From NCBI GenBank assembly GCA_024681495.1, contig JAILAS010000184.1:1-7524 (forward strand): a stretch of DNA of 7,524 nucleotides. Reading direction: 5' to 3'. The DNA comes from Eubacterium sp. (lineage in GTDB: Bacteria > Bacillota > Clostridia > Lachnospirales > Lachnospiraceae). Below are positions 3,689-7,524 of this stretch, piece after piece. A program made the translations under genes and the position numbers. The notes under the pieces were generated by a model that was given only the letters and a program-made list of their open reading frames with translations, was not told the DNA's origin and ran no database searches. Within the stretch, counting starts at the first letter, position 1, and each line of letters begins with the position of its first letter.

Positions 3689-6529
3689 ATGAAACGTCTA
3701 ATAGTAATACTTAATGTAGCAGCGCTTCTGGTTTCGGCCATGGGCGCTGCTACATCTACAACTGCATATGCGGGGGAGGGGACTGCAACAGTTAACTATG
3801 TGACTCTTTCAGAGTCGGACACTAAGGAGGCGGATTCTTCGAGTGGGGAATCGTCTTCATCGACGGATGACGGTACGTCTACGTCTACGTCTACGGACGA
3901 TGCCGCGTCCACGTCCACGGACGATGGCCTGGACACGTTTACGGACGCTGTGAACTACACGGTTACGGCAGAGGAGATTTCTGAGCAGGGATTTGCTGAC
4001 GCGGTGAATGCCTACCTTTCCTATGCCCGTGACGACGATTCGGACGAGTCGTACGTGATTACCGTCGAGGCGGGCACATACACGCTCGATGAATCGCTTC
4101 ATATCTACAGCGATACCATGCTGGTAACCACCGGCTGCACGATAACCGCGGATGCGGACTTCTCCGGTGCGATGATTCTCGCCGGAGATCCCGGGGAGGA
4201 GACGTATTCCGAGTATACGGACATGGAGAACATCGCCATTTCCGGAGGAACGTGGGACGGCGGGGGCTCCACCAGGAGCTCGACGCAGGAGCCCATTTTG
4301 CAGATGGCGTACGTCTACAATCTGACCATCTCCAATGTGACGTTCCAAAACATCTATAACAATTACCATGCGGAGCTGGCGGCCGTCCAGAGCGTGACGG
4401 TCAGCGGCTGTACGTTCACGGGCGTTTACGGCATGGACTCCGACGATGACTGCTCCACGCCGGCGCTCCACCTGGACTCCGTCAATTCGGACTTCGGGGA
4501 TTATTTCACCAGCGGAAACCGTCAGTACGGTTGCGTGGACGTGGACGTGAGCGGCTGCACATTCGACAGCGTGGTCAGCGGAGTCGGTTCGGACAGCTGT
4601 TCTTCCTACGGCTATACCAACATCGACATCCATAACAATAATTTTTCAAACATCGACTGCGGAGACCAGACTCACGTCGCGATTAGCATACGTCGCTGGT
4701 ACAGCAGTAACGTGTATAAGAACACCATTGAGGGCGTGACCGACTACGGAATCTACGCCCGATATAACTGCACCGGCACGTCCGTCTACAGCAACTCGAT
4801 ATCGGACGTGGGCGACAGCGGCATCTACATAATGAGCAATTCGTCGCTGAGCACGGTCAGGAGCAACAGGGTGACTTCTGCGGACTCCGTGGGCATCTAC
4901 GTCAATTCCAGGTGCTCCATAACCAAGGTGTCCAATAACACCGTGTCGTCCTCGGGCTCGACCGGCATGTACTTCGGGACCAAGGTTGACATATCTTACG
5001 TTTCGTCCAACACGATATCTTACTCGGGCGGAGACGGCATCTATATAGGGCTCAGGAGTGCGGTCGACAACATCACTTCGAACAGCATCTATTCTCCGTC
5101 CGGCAGCGGGGTGAACCTGTACAATTACACGGACGTATCGTACATAACCGGAAACACCGTCAGCAACGCCGGTAAGTACGGCATCTATCTGGACAGCAAG
5201 GTGACAGCCGGCTATATAAACAGCAACACGATAACCGCATCGAAGAGCTGCGGCATCTACCTCTCTTCCGGCAACACGGTTACCTACCTGAAGTCGAATT
5301 CCATTAGCTCGAGCAAGGGCGCCGGGATTCGCGTGTACAAAGGCACCGTGAAGGAAATCAGCTATAACACGCTGAAGAGCTGTAAGAGCAAGGGAATCTA
5401 CGCCCAAAAGTCTACGGTGACTTATGTAAACCATAATACGGTGAATTCCAGTTCGTCGCACGGCATATATCTCGTCTCGACCACATTCACGGCCTGTAAC
5501 AGCAACGCGGTCTACAGCTCGTCGGCCAGGGGGATACTCATCAGCGGCGGCAAGGGCACCTACGTCGTGAGCAATACGGTTTCCTCGTCCAAGGGCAATG
5601 GAATCGAGGTCAGGAGCGCCACCGTATCGAACCTGTCGTATAACTCGGTCAGATCTGCGGGCGGCAAGGGCATAGTGGCATCGAGCTCCACCGTCACCAG
5701 GGTGAGGTGTAACTCGCTGACCTCGTGCACGGGTGACTCGTTGTACCTTAAATCGACCACCACGTCCTCGCTCAGCAGCAATAAAATCGCCTCCGCGAAG
5801 GCCAACGCGATCACCCTTAAGAAGTCGAAGGTAAAGCTGGTGAATAAGAACGTGGTTTCCTCCTCCACGGGAGAGGGGCTCAGCGTCACCAAGGGGGCGG
5901 TGACCACGGTCAAGGGTAACACCATTAAGAACGCGGGCAAGGATGCCATAAGCATCACCAAAGCGACCGTCGGCAAGATTGTCTCCAACACGGTCAGGTC
6001 CTGCGGGAAGAATGCCGTGGAGCTTACCTCGTCGAAGGTTACATCGATAACCGGGAACACGGTGGCGACGGCCACGAAGATGGGAATCGTCGTAAATAAG
6101 TCCTCAAAGGTTACGAAGCTTTCGTCAAATACGATAAAGAACACGAAGACCGCGGGGATAAAGGTTTCGTCGAAGTCCAAGGTGACCAGCATCTCCAAGA
6201 ACACGGTCGCCAACATCGAAAATACGGGCATCACCGTGACAGTGAGCTCGAGCGTGAAAAACATTGCGCAGAATACCATAAACAAGAGCAGGACCACCGG
6301 AATAACGGTCGCGGCCGCGTCCGAGGTGACCAACATAGTAAGGAACACCATAAAGAACAGCAAAACCGCCGCAATAAAGGTTATTTCATCCTCGAAGGTG
6401 GAGAAGGTTAAGAAGAACGTGGTCAAGAAGTGCAAGAAGACCGTGAAGGTCTCGAAGGACAGCGAGGTCGTGAATATGGGCGACGACAGCGAAGAAAGCT
6501 CGTCCGACAGCGACTCATCCGAAGAATAA
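3689..6529 (+). CDS. Secreted right-handed parallel beta-helix repeat protein
   Basis: This 946-residue exported protein starts at an ATG with AAGGA (3677-3681) upstream. Residues 1-28 are a signal peptide (MKR, hydrophobic core, likely cut after AYA at 28). Residues 41-80 are a Ser/Thr/Asp linker. Residues 95-165 resemble the N-terminal cap of pectate-lyase-like proteins (FADAVNAYL, then ITVEAGTYTL), and 180-344 are irregular coils (ISGGTWDGGG, VTVSGCTF, VDVSGCTF). Residues 345-909 are 24 regular coils of 23 or 24 residues, with a column of Asn, then Thr/Ser and Ile/Val, and Gly-Ile-Tyr near coil position 10. Lysine becomes frequent in later coils. The tail (931-946) is almost all Ser, Asp and Glu. 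I see no LPXTG, dockerin, SLH or transmembrane anchor. Members of this fold bind or cleave polysaccharides or act as adhesins; the activity here is unknown. It follows fba by 34 bp. Confidence 0.9.
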   Translation: MKRLIVILNVAALLVSAMGAATSTTAYAGEGTATVNYVTLSESDTKEADSSSGESSSSTDDGTSTSTSTDDAASTSTDDGLDTFTDAVNYTVTAEEISEQGFADAVNAYLSYARDDDSDESYVITVEAGTYTLDESLHIYSDTMLVTTGCTITADADFSGAMILAGDPGEETYSEYTDMENIAISGGTWDGGGSTRSSTQEPILQMAYVYNLTISNVTFQNIYNNYHAELAAVQSVTVSGCTFTGVYGMDSDDDCSTPALHLDSVNSDFGDYFTSGNRQYGCVDVDVSGCTFDSVVSGVGSDSCSSYGYTNIDIHNNNFSNIDCGDQTHVAISIRRWYSSNVYKNTIEGVTDYGIYARYNCTGTSVYSNSISDVGDSGIYIMSNSSLSTVRSNRVTSADSVGIYVNSRCSITKVSNNTVSSSGSTGMYFGTKVDISYVSSNTISYSGGDGIYIGLRSAVDNITSNSIYSPSGSGVNLYNYTDVSYITGNTVSNAGKYGIYLDSKVTAGYINSNTITASKSCGIYLSSGNTVTYLKSNSISSSKGAGIRVYKGTVKEISYNTLKSCKSKGIYAQKSTVTYVNHNTVNSSSSHGIYLVSTTFTACNSNAVYSSSARGILISGGKGTYVVSNTVSSSKGNGIEVRSATVSNLSYNSVRSAGGKGIVASSSTVTRVRCNSLTSCTGDSLYLKSTTTSSLSSNKIASAKANAITLKKSKVKLVNKNVVSSSTGEGLSVTKGAVTTVKGNTIKNAGKDAISITKATVGKIVSNTVRSCGKNAVELTSSKVTSITGNTVATATKMGIVVNKSSKVTKLSSNTIKNTKTAGIKVSSKSKVTSISKNTVANIENTGITVTVSSSVKNIAQNTINKSRTTGITVAAASEVTNIVRNTIKNSKTAAIKVISSSKVEKVKKNVVKKCKKTVKVSKDSEVVNMGDDSEESSSDSDSSEE
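3875..3926 (+). repeat. Short hexamer repeats encoding an STSTSTDD linker
   Basis: ACGTCT occurs three times in direct succession (3875-3892) and is followed by ACGGACGATG. A degenerate second block, CGTCCACGTCCACGGACGATG, ends near 3926. Together they encode two Ser-Thr runs, each followed by Asp-Asp, in the flexible linker between signal peptide and beta-helix. Six-base units allow length change without a frameshift. Confidence 0.75.
4721..6415 (+). repeat. 24 beta-helix coils in three length blocks (24, 23, 24 residues)
   Basis: The column Asn that opens each coil lies at residues 345, 369, 393, 417, 441, 465, 489, 513 and 537 (steps of 24; DNA 4721-5296 for the eight coils). It then lies at 560, 583, 606, 629, 652, 675, 698, 721, 744, 767 and 790 (steps of 23; DNA 5297-6055 for eleven coils), and at 814, 838, 862, 886 and 910 (steps of 24; DNA 6056-6415 for five coils). 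No position is skipped. The missing residue in the middle block falls in the turn between the Gly-Ile-Tyr strand and the last strand. Coils 21 and 24 (residues 814 and 886) are especially alike, as in recent duplication. Confidence 0.92.
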
Positions 6530-6570
6530 AAAACCCGCCGGAAGGATAATCCTCCGGCGGGTTTATTGTT
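6528..6570. terminator. Bidirectional rho-independent terminator
   Basis: CCCGCCGGA (6534-6542) pairs with TCCGGCGGG (6553-6561), and after a bulged A6543, GGA (6544-6546) pairs with TCC (6550-6552) around a TAA loop. AAA (6531-6533) and TTT (6562-6564) extend the base. On + the stem is followed by TTTATTGTTTT. On - the run of A at 6528-6533 gives six T residues. It overlaps the stop codon of the beta-helix gene and serves both that gene and the convergent small membrane protein gene. Confidence 0.95.
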
Positions 6571-6584
6571 TTGGTTAACCGATA

Positions 6585-6839
6585 TTACTCTTCGGTGTCA
6601 TCTGCGGCGAGCGTTTCCTCGACATTGCTGATGGCATCGATGTTTACCTTCGTGTAGGTCACCGACGTCTCGGTGCTTGATGCCGTGTCATATATGGAGA
6701 AGCCAATGAATACAACGATGGCTGCGCAGAGGAGACCGGCGAGGATTTCCGCCACGCGGGTCTTAAACTTCTGGCGGGCCTGAATCTGTGCCCTGTTGGC
6801 TTTTTCGTATTTTCTTCTATCTACTTTTTCCTGACTCAT
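6585..6839 (-). CDS. Small single-pass membrane protein of unknown function
   Basis: This 84-residue protein starts at the ATG read from 6839, which has GAGGG (complement of 6847-6851) seven bases upstream. The frame continues upstream to a GTG at 6884, but no binding site supports that start. Residues 1-27 are strongly basic and helical (MSQEKVDRRKYEKANRAQIQ), residues ~30-49 are one membrane segment (LAGLLCAAIVVFIGFSIYD), and the rest is a polar Ser/Thr-rich tail ending in acidic residues (AADDTEE). The positive-inside rule places the N-terminus in the cytoplasm and the tail outside. I recognise no domain; similar KxEKANR-type small proteins are, from memory, widespread in Lachnospiraceae. 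It converges on the beta-helix gene and diverges from the PTS gene. Confidence 0.85.
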   Translation of the reverse strand: MSQEKVDRRKYEKANRAQIQARQKFKTRVAEILAGLLCAAIVVFIGFSIYDTASSTETSVTYTKVNIDAISNVEETLAADDTEE

Positions 6840-6898
6840 AATTATACCCTCATATTTACATCTGAATATTGGTCCGTTTAACACCGGACACGCAAAGC

Positions 6899-6907
6899 AT
6901 TATAGCA
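6899..6907 (-). promoter_or_regulatory. Extended -10 promoter for the small membrane protein gene
   Basis: Read on -, TGCTATAAT (complement of 6907-6899) is a perfect TATAAT with the TGn extension. At 17 bp the -35 position is TAGCAC, a poor match, which is normal for extended -10 promoters. Transcription would begin near 6892, leaving a leader of about 50 nt. Confidence 0.65.
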
Positions 6908-6922
6908 TAAAATCAACGTTTG

Positions 6923-6931
6923 TGCTATACT
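6923..6931 (+). promoter_or_regulatory. Extended -10 promoter for the PTS EIIC gene
   Basis: TGCTATACT (6923-6931) is an extended -10 (TGC plus TATACT) with no good -35 hexamer upstream. The start site would be near 6938, giving a leader of about 60 nt to the ATG at 6999. It lies back to back with the promoter on the other strand. Confidence 0.6.
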
Positions 6932-6998
6932 TCTTTTACGCGGTCTCGAAACTGGGAGAAAAGCCATTTCAGTCTATGATCGCGCGGAGAGAAAATAA

Positions 6999-7524
6999 AT
7001 GAAAAAAATTTCGGATACGCTAGACAGGGTTGCGGAAAGTGAGTTTGCGACAGGCATCAGAGAGGGCATGGTCAGGGTAATCCCGGTTATAATACTGGGT
7101 TCTTTTGCGCTGATGATTCAGAACATTCCATACACTCCCTGGACGGAGTTCTTAGCCGGTCCGAGCGGACTATGGTTTAAGAACGCACTCGAGTTTCTTC
7201 AATTTGCCAGCTATGGCATGTTATCCATATATGTGACGATGAGCGTTAGTCACAGTTACACACTTCAGTTAAAAAAAGGGGATGCGGACACCACATACGA
7301 GGTGGGGTGCGCTTTGGTTGTCTTCTTCGTGCTAATCGGAGCGGTTTCCACGGCAGAGTTTGATGCCGGGAATCTCGGAACGGGCGGCATGTTTACGGCG
7401 TTCTTATCCGCAGGATTTGGGCCGTACCTGTACAGGAAGATAGCAGACCGTATGAACATTGGCAAGGGTAACTTCGCGGGGCGCTCCGAGACCGGGCCTG
7501 AGATATTCAGGTCGATATTTAGAT
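6999..7524 (+). CDS. PTS system EIIC (lactose/cellobiose family), N-terminal part, truncated
   Basis: The frame is open from the ATG at 6999 to the window end: 175 codons with no stop. GGAGAG (6986-6991) is seven bases upstream. The N-terminus, with GIREGMVRVIPVIILGSFALMI (19-40, written here as GIREGMVRVIPV then IILGSFALMI), matches the first membrane segment of CelB-type EIIC permeases, which read R-x-G...P-x-I-x-x-GSF. Further membrane segments lie near 66-88, 102-119 and 128-146, and GNLGTGGMFTAFLSA (124-138) matches the conserved LG-x-x-GLF-x-A segment of the family. Such proteins transport and phosphorylate beta-glucosides, chitobiose or lactose with partner EIIA and EIIB, none of which is seen here. 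In some clostridia an EIIC-like domain is fused to GGDEF or EAL signalling domains as a sensor; the cut end prevents telling which this is. Confidence 0.85.
   Translation, partial: MKKISDTLDRVAESEFATGIREGMVRVIPVIILGSFALMIQNIPYTPWTEFLAGPSGLWFKNALEFLQFASYGMLSIYVTMSVSHSYTLQLKKGDADTTYEVGCALVVFFVLIGAVSTAEFDAGNLGTGGMFTAFLSAGFGPYLYRKIADRMNIGKGNFAGRSETGPEIFRSIFR

Noticed and set aside
3857..6435. Long open frames on the minus strand opposite the beta-helix gene (for example 3857-4633, 4646-5461 and 5560-6435)
   Set aside because: They mirror the skewed Ser/Thr/Asn/Lys codon composition and repeats of the plus-strand gene. They lack good ribosome binding sites, and their translations are low-complexity Val/Arg or Phe/Thr-rich strings with no family resemblance.
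6840..6884. GTG at 6884 (minus strand) as start of the small membrane protein
   Set aside because: No ribosome binding site precedes it, and it would place extra residues before the basic N-terminus; the ATG at 6839 has GAGGG seven bases upstream.

Overview
The window looks like a chromosomal segment of an anaerobic Firmicute, most likely Clostridia and probably Lachnospiraceae. The reasons are a YtrA-type GntR regulator followed by an ABC-2 transporter pair, a class II fructose-bisphosphate aldolase of the clostridial type, strong Gram-positive ribosome binding sites (AAGGAGG), a large secreted Ser/Thr/Asn-rich beta-helix protein, and a lactose/cellobiose-type PTS EIIC. The family-level placement is inference; nothing in the window (rRNA, for example) fixes it. 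There is no sign of a phage, insertion sequence, tRNA or CRISPR array.

Layout from left to right: (1) the 3' end of an unrecognised, probably secreted protein (to 239), closed by a strong rho-independent terminator. (2) A three-gene operon on +, gntR (418-795), ABC ATPase (782-1477) and ABC-2 permease (1471-2595), with overlapping ends that suggest translational coupling. Its promoter carries an inverted repeat over the -10, a likely autoregulatory operator. The permease has an unusual acidic repeat array in its first extracytoplasmic loop. (3) A class II fructose-1,6-bisphosphate aldolase (2719-3654) behind a near-consensus promoter. (4) 34 bp further on, with no visible terminator or promoter between, a 946-residue secreted right-handed beta-helix protein (3689-6529). 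(5) A bidirectional terminator, then a convergent gene on - for an 84-residue single-pass membrane protein (6585-6839). (6) Back-to-back extended -10 promoters, then the start of a PTS EIIC gene (6999 to the window end, truncated).

How the genes may work together: the GntR-ABC cassette is a self-contained regulated transporter, and in the YtrA family such cassettes are often induced by cell-envelope stress or antimicrobial peptides. The aldolase is central glycolysis, and the PTS component is sugar uptake or sensing. The beta-helix protein is exported, presumably acting on or displayed at the cell surface or in carbohydrate-rich surroundings. Its link to aldolase is positional only.

The two observations I would follow first are the exact coil register of the beta-helix (8 coils of 24 residues, 11 of 23, then 5 of 24, with lysine enriched toward the C-terminus) and the nested 45/90-nt repeat that encodes the acidic exoloop of the ABC permease. 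I did not find convincing evidence of an entirely new multi-gene system.
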